From the NCBI GenBank assembly GCA_944739405.2, contig OX123186.2, positions 16,857,552 to 16,921,551 of the forward strand: a stretch of DNA of 64,000 bases, in the 5' to 3' direction. A program made the position numbers and the translations under genes. Below the pieces are notes generated by a model. That model saw only the letters and a list, made by a program, of their open reading frames with translations. It was not told the origin of the DNA and ran no database searches. How positions within the stretch are numbered: the first letter of the stretch is position 1; each line of letters begins with the position of its first letter. The stretch comes from Euclidia mi (taxonomy: Eukaryota > Arthropoda > Insecta > Lepidoptera > Erebidae). Below, piece by piece: positions 12,141-24,275 of this stretch.

Positions 12141-13668
12141 CATGATAAAATATGCTTTACGTAATGGAGTATTAGAGTCTAGTTTTAACATTATTCATAA
12201 TATGTTTAAGGCTTTATTATTGGTGAAAATCCTTTACATAATAATTAATGCATTTCGTAAGGGAGTACCAGAGTCTGAAATTGCAGTGTCCAGGCCCTAC
12301 GTTGGGTGACAGTGTCAAAGTTAAAGTAAGTTAACTCTAAGCGATTTCACATAAACCTGCATTTTAATCAGAATGCATCAGTACCAAATGCATAGCAATA
12401 AACTGGAGTGCGACACCGCCAACAAATCCCAGATTTCATACATCGGACGATGAAATCCAATCAACCAAACTATTTTCTGTTGCGCGGCCGAGGATCAGAG
12501 AGCTCAGCGGAAAAATGGTCCCCGTACCATCCTAAACAAACGATAGATCGTTACTTGGCAAAACGTGGCTTCATTAAAATTCATACGTCAACCCTCACCC
12601 ATCTTCTATCCATTGAATATTTGAGGAGAACTTAAGTCTCTTGTCCACTGTACGGCGAATTAAAACGTGTGGTCATGTTCATGATACGTGTACATGCGCG
12701 GTGGATTTCCAGACAAAATTATAGGTAGGTGCGGTTTAGGTACTTATGTATAATCCGTTGTCGCCCATCATAGGTCCCGATGTAACTTAATTAAGGAAAT
12801 ATTGACTAAGATACGAGTATATATAAAATGATTTATTGTACACCAAATTCAATATCATTGTTAGATAAGCAGTTAATCCGTTTTAGCTCCGATTTCTTCC
12901 AGATATTAATAGCATTTCAAAATATCACCGGTGTTTCTAAGCTTTCATTATAGACTTTGGTATGATGTTTCACGTCATTTGTAATATGTTATAATGCTCC
13001 TTATCAATCGACCGACTGAAGGTTTTCACAGAGTCTACCGTTTTTCCCGTCGAAAAACTGTAAGTGTATATGATCCCTTACAGTGTGATAATAATATTGA
13101 GGCTACGTACACAGGCACACTCGAAGCGATACAAAAACGTGTCTCTAGACAGTCTACACTAATGTGTCGCCACTCGGTAAAAGAATATAATCTTCATATT
13201 TAATAGATAGCGCTGTGAACTTATGGGTACATTCATTTTTAAGAGTACTTTAAATTTAAGTTGAAAATGTGTGATTATTTTGTTAATAAATTAACAAGCA
13301 TTCATTGCTGTGAATATACTATTTAAAATGTTTCCATATTGTGACTTTTGATTCAGTCACGTAATTGTTCGTCGTCGAACATATTTACCAAATAAATAAT
13401 ATCATAATCACTTTTCTTTTTAAATTATTAAAGTTCTTATTGACATCTAGGTGTTTTTGTTAAAATATTAATCTTTTGTTGCCTAGTGAAGCTACACTTA
13501 CTTGAACGTTCACATATCTGGCAATTCTAACAAATGTATACATTACTTATTCATAAACCAAAAAAACCGTCGCAACCATTTCTGAAAGCACTTATCTTCA
13601 GTGCTTTAGATAATAAAGCAATACATAAGCAACAAAAAAATTGTCACCGAAATAAACATACTCAGACT
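12141..13668. other. Unannotated 1.5-kb stretch
   Basis: No gene seen. The block CGTAANGGAGTANNAGAGTCT occurs twice (near 12160 and 12257), a weak internal direct repeat of unknown meaning. Confidence 0.5.
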
Positions 13669-13755
13669 TTAACCCCTTGTATGCCGGAACGCAGATCTAC
13701 GCGAGACACAATAGCTTTTTAATTGTGTCTGGTATTCCGGCATACAAGAGGTTAA
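13669..13755. mobile_element. 79-bp palindromic MITE flanked by TTAA, copy 1
   Basis: TTAA at both ends (13669-13672 and 13752-13755) encloses 79 bp whose arms (CCCCTTGTATGCCGGAA and its inverted partner TTCCGGCATACAAGAGG) pair over most of the element. TTAA target choice is typical of piggyBac-like transposition (family knowledge). The second copy inside the BEL integrase at 34529-34615 differs at one base of 87. Too small to encode protein; must be mobilised in trans. Confidence 0.85.
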
Positions 13756-13892
13756 GCTTGTTTACCACAGTACTATGTAAGTAGAGATTACATCTCAGTC
13801 AGAATAGAATGAATATCTGAATGCCTTTGTCACAATCAGCCAACATATTTGTTTAAAGAATATATTATGTAACATAAATATTATGAAAAAAT

Positions 13893-14105
13893 GTATTTTT
13901 GTTTGTTTGTTTGTTTGTAATGGATAAACTCTAAAACTACTGGACCGATTTAAAAAATCTTTCACCATTAGAAAGCTACATTATCTGCAAGTAACATAGG
14001 CTATATTTTATTTTAGAAAAAATAGGGGTCCGTAAGATATTTGGGTTTTTCGGGTACGCGAAGTAGTTCCCTCAGGACGCGGGTAAAATCGCGGAAAACG
14101 ACTAG
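13893..14105 (+). mobile_element. Helitron-like 3' end fragment
   Basis: Starts with a GTTT microsatellite, contains CTACTGGACCGATTT and AACATAGGCTATATTTTATT, and ends in a GC-rich GCGGGTAAAATCGCGG segment followed by CTAG and then T. A CTRR end preceded by a hairpin is the Helitron 3' signature. The hairpin is degenerate here, so this is a moderate call. Confidence 0.55.
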
Positions 14106-14639
14106 TGTAAAATATAAAGAGTTATCATCATTTAAACGTCAAAATTCTTGTTGAACCATTACAACCTGAACCAACCAGTTTACAGCAAACGGTTACTGCC
14201 ACTAGCCCAAAGGTATGCCCCCAACAAAATATAAAACACAAGCCACGATTTAAAAAATGCTATAAAAAGTGGGAACTTATAGACCACAATATTTTATTGA
14301 TCAGAACTTTACTTACTAAGACCCAGATTCTAACATTTATACTATCCGTGGTAATATGTATAGTATAAAATATCTGTTCCCATCCCGTTCCATCCGTGTT
14401 TCTCGCCACGTGTATTTGACAACTTTTTTTTAATGCGACGAAGTTTAGATTTTAATATGAATGATGTGTATACCTATAATTGGCTCACATAATAAACATA
14501 ACTTTTAACTAGTTTTCAGAAAAGTTTTATATGTATGCTGTTGGTGTACCTTATATAAATAAATAAATAAGTCAAGAAATCGTTTAGTTCCGTCCGCCAT
14601 GAGAAAAACACGTCACGTACCTATGCTAAGACCTTAAGT
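14106..14639. other. Unannotated stretch
   Basis: No gene or boundary recognised; contains a short AAATAAATAAATAA tract near 14560. Confidence 0.5.
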
Positions 14640-14870
14640 TGTTAATGGTCTTGGTTAGGCCCGTAATATTAAGCCCCATTTTGCTGTGAATCCCGCGCGG
14701 AGTCGTAGCAATGCGTAGCTCCGCCGGTATAAGACGTCTACGGACATCGCGGTGATTTACATGGGTAAGCTCTGAATGCCTGTGAGACTGAGTCACACTC
14801 ACTCTCTCTACCTGCCCAAAGAGCCCATAATGTGGGTTTCAACGTGAAGAAAAACTTCGCAAGCAAAACA
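14640..14870 (-). repeat. Dispersed repeat, family G copy 2
   Basis: The reverse complement carries GGCAGGTAGAGAG and AGAGCTTACCC in the same order as 3443-3620. The two copies are strongly diverged. Confidence 0.45.
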
Positions 14871-14981
14871 CGTTATTGATCGCCCTCATAATATGTTAAC
14901 ATCTCATAATGTTTAGAGAAATTATCCATTTGTCGGTTTAATCAACATTTGTTTCGATCTTTCCAGACTAGTAATCTAAGT

Positions 14982-15374
14982 CATCATCGCCCTAGCGTTA
15001 TCCCGGTTGCATCCAAGACTTACACGTCTTGGAACCCGAGGTCCGCTAACTAGTCTAACCAGATATGACAGAATATCAACTTTTCCACAGAGCAACTGCA
15101 GTCTGACCTCCGCAACCCAAAGGGAAAGCGATATTCCATGGTTTAGACCAGCATCAGTTTATTTGAGGGAACTGACTCCTCGTAACGACTGTCAAAGATC
15201 TTCATGACAGCTGGGACCGAAGGTTTAACATGCTCTCCGAGGCACAGGGCAAGCGATAATTAACAATTTAATACGCACTTAAATTCGAAATGTCATTGGT
15301 GCGTGCCGTGGATGCGAACCCAATACCCTCTGCATGGCAGTCCGTTGGTATCTCCACTAGGCTATGGCTGCCTT
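14982..15374 (-). repeat. tRNA-derived SINE, family B
   Basis: Nearly complete minus-strand copy: GATGATGA tail at 14982, head AAGGCAGCCATAGCCTAGTGG at 15374. It contains an extra TTACACGTCTTGG segment near 15020 relative to the copy at 62247. Confidence 0.8.
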
Positions 15375-15831
15375 CAGACTCGTAATCTAAGTAACCTAAT
15401 CAAATGCGCGGAGCATACTCAAATAAAACAGCGAGAAAACATTTCGAGGTTGATAATAAAAAGTTTGTACTATTGATTTTACAAAGGCAAACTGCGAATC
15501 AAGGCAGTGGATTGGAAGAATTGCCGATCTTATTATAGCAAGCTTGAAACGTTTCTAGTGCCTATTATACGAGTTTCGAATGATCAATTTAACTTCACCC
15601 GCTGAAAAGTTGGCGGCGGAATATAAAAATTGATGCGGTAATGTGAAAGTTGATTGTTAAGTACAAGTAGCATTCGGAAACACACTACTTTTTGCTATTT
15701 TTAATTCTTATTTTAATGTTATTGAGGCATGTACTCGTATTGTGTTTTGTGTAAAATAACATAATATGTAAAACCTATTAATAATAATTTGTACACTATA
15801 TACGTATATATTTGTATATAATTTTGTGTAA
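15375..15831. other. Unannotated stretch
   Basis: No gene or repeat recognised. Confidence 0.5.
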
Positions 15832-16100
15832 GACTGCCTCGTTGGTCTCGCGGCATAAATGTGCGCGTGGGATTGAGAGGTCTCGGGTTCGATTCCCGGG
15901 TCGGGCAAAGTGTTATTGGGTTTTTCCGTTAGGAAATTCTCGGTAGCAGCACGGAGTCTGGTAATGTACCCGGTACGGCAATAGGCTCGCCCCCTATTAC
16001 GTGGGACCTAAAATATCACGGCGAAATGTGGGTGTAATATTACACCTCTGCCTACCCCTTCGGGGATATAGGCGTGAGTCTATAAATAAATAAAAAAAAA
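15832..16100 (+). repeat. tRNA-derived SINE, family A, full length
   Basis: Head GACTGCCTCGTTGGTCTCG (A box), GGTCTCGGGTTCGATTCCC (B box), body with TTATTGGGTTTTTCCGTTAG and GGCTCGCCCCCTATTACGTG, and tail TACCCCTTCGGGGATATAG, GGCGTGAGTC, TATAAATAAAT then poly(A). The TTCGGGG tail forms a small stem-loop and is shared with the LINE 3' end at 11510-11553. Best complete example in the window together with 49009-49272. Confidence 0.9.
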
Positions 16101-18232
16101 AAAAAATGTGTATATATATTTATATTAATTTTTCGTTATTTTATTTTATTTATTTATTCGTAAATGTAATGTAATGAAATTATAATTGTATATAGGCCTG
16201 CGAGAATACCAGCGTTGTAGTAGTATATACTGCAACAATAGCTGACGCAGTTGCCTAATTTGTTCTCCATATACCGCCTTCTGTTATTCTCGAAAATGTT
16301 TGTATGTTATGTTTTGGGGATGCAAATATCTTTTTTGTTTTTGTTTGTTTTGTAATTGGTGAATAGAAGGGCCAATAACACGATTCTGGTAACAGTATTT
16401 TGAAAGACATTGCCGCTAGCTAAATTCATGTAAAGTATATTGCATATTAAGGATAAGTATTTTATAATTTGGAGTTCATATTGATATTATATATTAGTTT
16501 TTCTGTCTGTTTGTTGTTACTTTTTAAGAGTAAAACTGATTTTGATTAAATGGAGTTATATAAAGGTACCTAAATAAAGGTCAATAAAATTGGGGATGAA
16601 AGTTTAGGTATATTCTATATTTTTTATCTTGTTTTGCTAATATATTTTCACATACTTAATACGCTGTTGGCAAAGTCCTCTGAAAAGCCAGTATCGAAAT
16701 AAACAACTATTACAATTATTTGTACGGACGATACCTATCTTCAAAATCTTATTCAATTGTGATTCTTTGTAAAAGCTGGCTCGTGACACCAAAATACCTA
16801 TTGTGGAATTTGTTTTTCAACAAAGCTTCATTCTATATTCCATGTGGTTTTTGGTTTTCCTATTTATGCGTCCCGTAGCTCGCGTTTTGTTAAATATGAC
16901 CAACACATTAGCTTTTACGTACTACAGAGACATGCACTGTATCTATATTTTCACCATGACCACAGCCATAAAGGTGCATCCATATCAAAGCCAATTTGGA
17001 GAGAAAAGTTTGATTGTTTGTTAGAAGAGAATTATTCAAAGAAAAAGAAGTACGACGTTTAAACAATTAAGGAACACCACAGGAACCACCGTGGTCGTAA
17101 GGGGAGGCCCTTACAACCCTATCACCTAGCTCCAAATTCTGCATTGAGTCTGAGCCTGCGTATTATTATGGACTGGCGAAATAAAATAAAAAATATCATT
17201 CAATATTTTAACAAGAAGTTAGGTATATATAAAGTAACCGTAATTCACATAAAGCCGTTGCTGTAAATTTATTGCGCTATAAAACTAGCAACACCGTACA
17301 TACGTCCTTATACCTAATTCTTTCACCCACGTACAGCTGTCATATATTTGGTACAGAAAATAGCGTTACTATCGGTGATACGAGTATCTCCCGTTGTACA
17401 TTGACTCGTATAAAAGCATTTTCTCAGAGTATCGGCAAGAAGCGTGATTTGATTGGATGCGTGAGACGCTCATTATAAGTTATGTACAATTTAGTTTGTC
17501 ACAAGTTGGTTTGTAATGTCGAACCATTTCTGTACAAAATTTTTACAAATACTGTTACGTATTCTGCTTGAAATACGTTGTCAATTCTTCATTACAACTG
17601 TCATTGATAAAGTCAATGATGTCAGTGTTATGAACAGACTGAGAGGTACTGCCGACATTAGAACGGAACTTTAATATAGAAGCGAGTATTTTTAGAGACA
17701 TCTAGTTCCTAATATGACATGAAGTTACCAAGTATACCACAAACAAAGAAACAGAAATGTGTGTTTTACGTTTAAAATCACGCTCAAGGGCTGTGATTAA
17801 AAAGGTACTAAGTTTAAACTTAGGTTAAACTTATCATAGTTGTTGTAACAATGAATCACAAATTATATACACAAATTATAGATTTCTGCCAACGTAGTCT
17901 CATGGCCAACTCCGTTTATTGCCATTGAGAATAATACGTTTGATATCGAGAATTGAAGAAAACTTGTTTAAGAAGAAGAACAAGGCACTTCTTGTTTTTG
18001 CGAAGCACCAGTCAAGAAACGTGTGAAAACTTTTAAATCGCTAAGTTTATACTTTATGACATCAAATACAATGTATTCATTTTATTAAGTAATGAGCTGA
18101 TGTAGTGTGACCATGAAATTATCAGAATATAGATTTTAATTATTTGGAGGCAATAGAGTCTTAAGGTTTTCAGGATGAACTAACCAGGAAAGTATTTCAC
18201 TCTCACAGTTTATGGACGTACATGTTCGACTG
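16101..18232. other. Unannotated 2.1-kb stretch
   Basis: A+T-rich. A weak inverted pair (CGAGAATACCAG near 16200, CTGTTATTCTCG near 16280) encloses about 65 bp and may be a tiny MITE. Open frames at 16803-17062 and 17272-17478 lack motifs. Confidence 0.45.
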
Positions 18233-18455
18233 CATGGTTGGCGTAGTGGTTTAAGCGGCTGCCTCGCTGCTTGACGATGTGCCGAATGTTGTGGGTTCGA
18301 TTCCCACACGAGGCAACACTTTGTGTAATTCACAAATTGTTGTTTCGAGTCTGGGTGTTCATTGTGTTCGTTAGTTGTATGTTTTTAAAGCCCCACGACA
18401 CAGGATTTAGTCCTAATGCGGGAGTTGTCCTTTTTTAATAAAAACAAATAAAAAA
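18233..18455 (+). repeat. tRNA-derived SINE, family D
   Basis: A-box-like GGTTGGCGTAGTGGTTTAAG, B-box GTGGGTTCGATTCCC, body with AACACTTTGTGTAATTCAC and GTCTGGGTGTTCATTGTG, tail AATGCGGGAGTTGTCC then T/A-rich end. A minus-strand relative is at 53265-53480 and a tail at 63295-63352. Confidence 0.8.
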
Positions 18456-18548
18456 TATCTATTCTGTTGCCTTTGTTCGGTTTCTGTTCTCGACTCCTTT
18501 CCTTGTTCCTCATCCTGCTTCACCTCCTATTCCTTTTTCCATTCTAAA

Positions 18549-18658
18549 CACTGGTAACGCACTCGGGACTTCACTGGTGTTGTAGGTATCCATGGGCGGT
18601 GGTTATCGCTTACCATCAGGCGTTGGCTCATTTGCCTCCTGTCACACTTAAAAAAAAA
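18549..18658 (+). repeat. Lepidopteran-type LINE 3' tail
   Basis: GGTAACGCACTCGGGACTTC, TAGGTATCCATGGGCGGTGG, TTATCGCTTACCATCAGGCG and CTCCTGTCACACTT then poly(A). Same tail class as 12018-12140, better preserved. Confidence 0.7.
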
Positions 18659-18699
18659 TTGCTCGGTCATTGACATGAGTTATATCTTGGCTAAGAACT

Positions 18700-18803
18700 A
18701 TGCCATGTACCGTAAATGTGGCGCTTACAACAGCGCTAAAATATCGGATACTCACCCAAAGGTACGAACTACGTATCCCGAAAGACGGGATAAAACTCAA
18801 TAT
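18700..18803 (-). repeat. Foldback-element relative (partial)
   Basis: On the minus strand it reads GTCTTTCGGGATACGTAG, GTACCTTTGGGTGAGTATCC, then GCGCTGTTGTAAGCGCCAC. This matches one arm and the centre of the foldback element at 54711-54870. Diverged and one-armed. Confidence 0.5.
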
Positions 18804-19149
18804 TGAACAATATAAAAACTGAAGCTCCATAATTGAAATGCCGTATCCATAAGCGCAATTTTCTTCTCACTTCCCCATCTCTCCGTACTTAGCCTCGTCA
18901 GAGTTGGTCTAACGAACTCATTCATGCGGCCGCTGCCGCCCGTATTGTACCATAAGATATGCTCTCTTAAATTCAATCAAACTTTCCAATTAAACAGTTA
19001 CACACCGGGATTGTCAGATTTGTTTGTATCTTTGTGTTTTGACTCGTTCATGTTCGGAAATGTTTCGGTTATAATTTTAATATTAGCATTTATAAATTAC
19101 AACTAAGATCATTTTAAAAAAACTATATTCAGAAAATCGTTTCATGTTG
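18804..19149. other. Unannotated stretch
   Basis: No feature recognised. Confidence 0.5.
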
Positions 19150-19229
19150 AAGTGTCATCAGGTCAGGAAGGGAGGCGCATAAAAATCTGCATTTGGTATT
19201 CGTTGACCTCGAAAAGGCATATGACCGGG
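19150..19229 (+). pseudogene. RTE-like LINE reverse transcriptase, 5' remnant
   Basis: The plus strand encodes LHLVFVDLEKAYD up to the CGGG at 19226-19229. VDLEKAYDRVPRE is the RT motif around the first catalytic aspartate in RTE-type LINEs (family knowledge). The reading frame continues after the provirus at 26263 when the 4-bp duplication is counted once, so this and 26263-27040 are two halves of one LINE. 5' truncated at about 19150. Confidence 0.85.
19226..19229. repeat. Target-site duplication of errantivirus-like element, left
   Basis: CGGG, repeated at 26263-26266 directly outside the other LTR. Four-base duplications are normal for Ty3/gypsy integration. Confidence 0.9.
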
Positions 19230-19579
19230 AGTCAAAATAACTGAATTCGTACTTATTTAAAAAAAATAATTTATTTATAATAATATTAATTACAATATTT
19301 ATCAAAATTACCACTATAACTTAGAACTGTTTGCAACGAAATATAGGTAGAGAATTCCGCCGGTGTTACCGAGGCACTGGTCTTTTATACTGACACGACG
19401 CCTAATGGCTCTTTGTCTTTGGAAGTTTCAAGAACATACTCCGTCTTCGTGGTCCAAGGGTTAACGAGAATTGGTCTTGAATACTCCATTGTCTGCTTGT
19501 TTTGATTAACCATTGTGAATTCTTCCCCGAAGAGTGTGTTAATATTTTTAATAGGTCCATTGTTTAGGGATGGTTTACT
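19230..19579 (-). repeat. 3' LTR of errantivirus-like element
   Basis: 350 bp. On the minus strand it begins AGTAAACC and ends TTTTGACT, the AGT...ACT ends of errantivirus LTRs. It pairs with 25913-26262. Confidence 0.95.
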
Positions 19580-19591
19580 GTTCCCCCCTAA
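19580..19591 (-). promoter_or_regulatory. Polypurine tract
   Basis: On the minus strand TTAGGGGGGAAC lies immediately before the 3' LTR start AGTAAACC, the expected place and composition for the plus-strand primer. The env stop codon at 19588-19590 overlaps it. Confidence 0.85.
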
Positions 19592-21068
19592 TTTTGAAGT
19601 CCATGGTTTTTTCCAAACCTTGGATCGGAAAAATTAATAAGTAATATAATAACCACCACTATGGTTATACATAATATCCAACCATATTGAATCATATTAT
19701 GTTTTCCTTGGGTGATCAACTCTTCCACATGTTTCAACTGTTTCAATTTCGATGTAATTTTCTCTGGATCATAACTCAGTTTTACTTCAGGTGTATCCTT
19801 TATTTGACTAATTTCCATGTTTGTTATAATAACTTTATTGTGTGATTCTTGGGTATGTAGTCTTAATAAGCCTGAAATCTTTATTTCACAGTTATCTCCA
19901 GTTAATATATATGGACCTTTTATCCAAGAAGTTTCTTCATGTTTTCCGCAGGATAATTTAAATTCTGTAGTCTTATTGAAATACATATAGATTGCCTTTG
20001 GTGATATTTCCAAGATTTCTTCTTCTGGGCATGTTATTGGTACTTTGAGACATTTTTCTGTAGTTTTATTCCATAACAACTCAGTTTCACAAGTTGAAAT
20101 CTGACGAATGCCTTCCTTACAGATTATTTCCTTTAACGCAGTACAGTCTTCTACTTCGTATATTTCTTCTCTGGTGTAGGCCAAAGTAACCTTTCGCATT
20201 AAGGGATAGGTACAAGTTGGGGTATTTTAGATAATAGGTACAATTTTTCTAGTATGATATATCTGTGGCTTAACTAGTGGGATTTCTAATATAAAATATA
20301 CAATATGATTAAGTATTTTACAATTAACATTAATAAAAGGTTCAATATGTTCAAGGTTCACATATGATGTTCAGCAAATGTAATAGCTGTTGATAACCTT
20401 TGAGCTATGTCCTGTAAGGTCTGAGCCTGTAATAATATTTCTAAGGCTGCCTTTTGATGGACTTTATGATTCGTTATTGTAATATATTCGGTATCTAATG
20501 TATTTTGAATGTTTACAATTTTATTAATTTGCTTATTATATTCTTCTAAGGTATCGTCAGTTACAGATATTTGTTTATTGTATGCAACTCTTAGAGTTTC
20601 CAAATCGTTTTGTATATTAGTTAAATCATCTTGATCCAAATTACCTGTAATCGACTTTATAATAGACCCTAATCCATTAATTAATCCTCTCTTAGTTCTA
20701 CTTTGTAAATCTAAGTAATAATAATAATAATAATAATATTCTACCACATACACACATCACCATCTAGTCCCAAGCTAAGCAGAGCTTGTATTATGGGTAC
20801 TAGATAATGGATAAACATACATATATCCTTTTTTTTTGTAAATACATACATACAAGTGATTACATATTTCGGATACATGATCTAATATAATATTTATGCG
20901 ATTATATATATGTTTAATTTCATTAACATTATAATTTGGTTGTGATATAATCCTATTAACAGTTTCTTTGAGTCTAATTTTATTTTCCAATATAGGCTTT
21001 ATTTCTAATTTATGAGTAATTGTCCATCTTTCTTCAATAATACGTGTTGGCTTCATTTCCACTAACAT
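19588..21068 (-). pseudogene. env: Errantivirus-like env (envelope glycoprotein), broken
   Basis: Homologue of insect errantivirus Env and baculovirus F proteins (family knowledge): a type I membrane fusion protein. Three pieces are visible. 20861-21068 is the N-terminal part starting at ATG 21066-21068. 20358 to about 20714 contains a furin-like RTKR site followed by a Gly-rich fusion-peptide-like helix and coiled-coil-like sequence. 19588-20199 is the C-terminal ectodomain with several Cys and, near its end, a hydrophobic transmembrane segment (about residues 170-190 of that frame). The first junction is a SINE insertion that adds an in-frame stop at 20775. The second lies between 20358 and 20199, where the frame changes and a further stop occurs. 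No functional protein is possible. Confidence 0.9.
20715..20856 (-). repeat. SINE family C 3' part inserted in env
   Basis: On the minus strand: TGTATGTATTTAC, an A run, TATGTATGTTTATCCATT, CTAGTACCCATAATACAAGC, TTAGCTTGGGACTAGATGG, then an (ATT)n tail. This matches 57826-57952 closely. 5' truncated. A short imperfect duplication (ATCACTT/ATTACTT) may flank it. It must postdate the provirus. Confidence 0.85.
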
Positions 21069-21085
21069 AACATGCTCATTTTCAT

Positions 21086-24000
21086 TTAATCTCCGGAACT
21101 GGTATCCGAAGACGTTGAAGAGTCTGCAACAATGAGCTCTTCTTCATGATAAACTCTGCCATTACTTAATTTATATTTATTGTGAGGTTCGCAAGACAAT
21201 ATGTTATAGGGACCTACATATCTTGCATTGGTTTTATGTCTCTCGGCCTTACTATTTTTTAAATAAACTTTACTGCCTACTTTAAAAGATTTCGATGGCC
21301 TTATATTTTTATTAATCCGTTCGTTTCGCTTTTGTTTTTCTTTTTGTAACAAATTATGTACATTTTGATTTAACTGATTAACAAATTCTTTTTGTTGCGT
21401 AGTATATATAGTATATATAATTCTGTATGACTACTTTAAGGTTTTCAAAATTTTGTAATCGTGGTTTCCTACCAAAATGTACTTCGAAAGGAGTCATATT
21501 AATAGCACTATGCCTTGTATTATTATAAGCGTGCGTAATGAAATAAATCTTTTGATTTTGATCAAAATCTGTGTCTCTTTGTAACCTAAACAATGCCTGT
21601 AAAGTACTGTGTAGTTTCTCAATGTCTGAGTTTGACTTTTGATGTTGTGGTATGTAGTATGATTAATTATACTATATGTTTGAAATAATTCATTTATTAT
21701 TTCACTGCAAAAAGATTGTTCCCCGTCGTGAACAATTTTCTTAGGTGCTCCTAATAATGCAAAAATTTCCGATAAAGTGTCACATACCTTACTTTTCTCT
21801 GTAGGCTTTACTATAGAATATTTTGAAAATTTGTCTATAACCGTTAAATACCATTGTCTTTTTAAAGACATAAAATCGATATGCCATATTTCCATAGGTT
21901 CAAATGGTGTCTCAGTTTCAGTGGCCAATGTTTGGTTTGGATGACGGTTGTATTTTTCTTTAAGGCAAGGTTCACATTGTAAAATAAATCTTTTAATTTG
22001 TTTTCTCATATTTTCCCAGTAATATTTTTCTCTTAATTGTTTGTAAAGACTTTCAATACCGGGATGCCGATTATCTTTTAAATGGTACTCTTTAATTAGG
22101 CGTAATTGTTCCTCTTTTTCAAAAATTTCAATTAAATTTTTAATAAATCTAATTGGTTTAAATTTCGAGTGATCAAAATATTTTCGGTAGGTTTCCGAAA
22201 CTTTATAATATAATTCGTCGTTAGGAATAATAAAAGCGTACTTTTCTTGTGGTAAATATTCCAACATAAATTCCTTAATGACGTTTTCTTCGTCATTAGG
22301 CGGAATATAAAAATACCAAATACCATTTTCTCTAGTGGCTTTTTTGTATGGGGCATATTCAAAGATAACCCGTCTTAATCGTTTTGGCGGATATTCATTT
22401 ATGATAGGTATCTCTTCATCACTATCCTCTTGATTAGAGTGAACGGTACCTTGTTGACTACAATTATTGTCAGGTGGTTCTATAGCTCTGGCTGTTAAAG
22501 TACGGCTAGAACTAGAGCTTGTGAGCGCTAAGTCCTCCTCTAAATTGACATCTAAAGAATCACCGTCCATGTGGTAAATCTCTACTCGACTTAAAGCGTC
22601 AGCAACTTGATTATCTTTACCCTTAACATGTTCTATTGTGAAATCATAGTCTTGTAGCTTTAATTTCCACCGGGTTAAGCGTTGGTTAGGCTCTTTTAGT
22701 TTTGCTAACCAAATAAGAGCTTTATGGTCCGTTCTTAAAATGAACTTTCTACCATAGACATACGGTCTAAATTGCGTTACTGCCCAAAGTAGTCCTAATA
22801 ATTATTTTTCTGTGGTATTATATTTTTGCTCAGTATTAGTTAGAGTCCTTGAAGCATACGCTATGGGATGACTGTCCTGACTCAATATTGCTCCTAATGC
22901 GATATCGGAAGAATCCGTAGTTATTACGAATGTTTTATCAAAATCTGGAAATGCTAGAATTGGTGCGTTCGTTAATAAATGTTTACAATTTTGAATAGCT
23001 TCTATATAGCTTTTCTTATTAATATCTATAACAGCGTCTTTTTTCGTGGCCTCCGTTAAAGGCTTAACAATTTTACTTAAATTTGGCACAAATTTTCGGT
23101 AAGCCCAAAAATGCCCTAATTTCCCTAACTGTTTTAGGGATAGGGAATTTTCGAATCGCCTCGATCTTTTTTTGATTTGGCTTTAATCCATCCTTATTTA
23201 ATACATGACCTAAAAATTTAATTTTCTCCTTCATAAATACACATTTATTTTTATTTATTTTTAAGTTTGCTTTTCTTAAAGCCTCAAAAACTTCCTGTAA
23301 TCTGTTTATATGATCCTGCTTGTTTTGGGAATAAATAATAATATCATCTAAATAAACCAAGCAGATGTTCTTAGATATCTCTTTACATAATACATTATTC
23401 ATCATACGCTGAAACGTAGCGGGCGCATTCTTTAAACCGAACGGCATTCTAAGAAACTCATAATGACCGTCTGGGGTGCTGAAGGCAGTTTTTTCAATTG
23501 AATTTTCCTCCATTAATATTTGGTGATACCCAGAAGTTAAGTCTAAAGTGGAGAAGTAATAATTGCCCTGTAATTTTGAAAATAATTCCTCTATATTAGG
23601 CAAGGGGAATTTATCCGATTTAGTTTTTTCGTTTATTTTTCTATAATCTATGACCATACGCCATTTTTGTATGCCTGACTGGTCCATCTTTTTTGGAATA
23701 ATATGGACAGGAGAGGCCCAAGGGGACTCCGAGTGACGTAGGATATTTTCATTTAATAATGTAGTTATTTGTTTTTTGATTTCCTCTTGTTGTATTTGGG
23801 GTAACCTAAATGGTCGCTGATATATGGGCTCATCATTTATTAAATGAATGTGGTGTTTTATTTTAGTCGTAGCACTATTCGTTACATTTTCAGTGAATAA
23901 ATCTTTATAAGTTTCACATAAATCATTTATATATAATTGGTCGTCAGTCGTCATATGAAAAATTAGTATTTCATGTTCTGGCATGCTTAATTTTCTCTCT

Positions 24001-24275
24001 TTTAAGTCTATAATGGCATTGATTTGTTCTATCATTTCGGTGCCCATTAAAACGTCATATTTATCACTAAAGTTGTAAATATAGAATTTCATGGGACCTT
24101 TGTCTTCACCGAAATATTTACACCAGAAGGGTGTTTCTATAATACCATTATGAGAGGTTATACCATGAGAAGTCCTTACAGTGAATTTCTCTGGTTTCCA
24201 AAATTCTGAAAAATATAATTGTTGTGCCTGAGGTGTGATAAAAGATCTTTGGCTGCCAGTATCAATCAAAATTTT
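21086..24275 (-). pseudogene. pol: Errantivirus-like pol (protease, RT, RNase H, integrase), broken
   Basis: Order on the minus strand: aspartic protease with IDTGSQRSFI near 24230-24270; reverse transcriptase with YLDD near 23340-23360; RNase H with TTDSS near 22905-22925; integrase with an H-H-C-C zinc site (about 21960-22070) and D,D,E catalytic residues (about 21610-21875); basic integrase C-terminus at 21086-21352. Breaks: a small deletion with frame change near 23095, TAA at 22802-22804 in RNase H, a frame change near 21640 just before the catalytic Glu, and another near 21400 in a TATATAC repeat. The protease frame opens at 24275, offset from gag by +1 rather than the -1 usual in errantiviruses, which may be a mutation. 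Confidence 0.92.
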
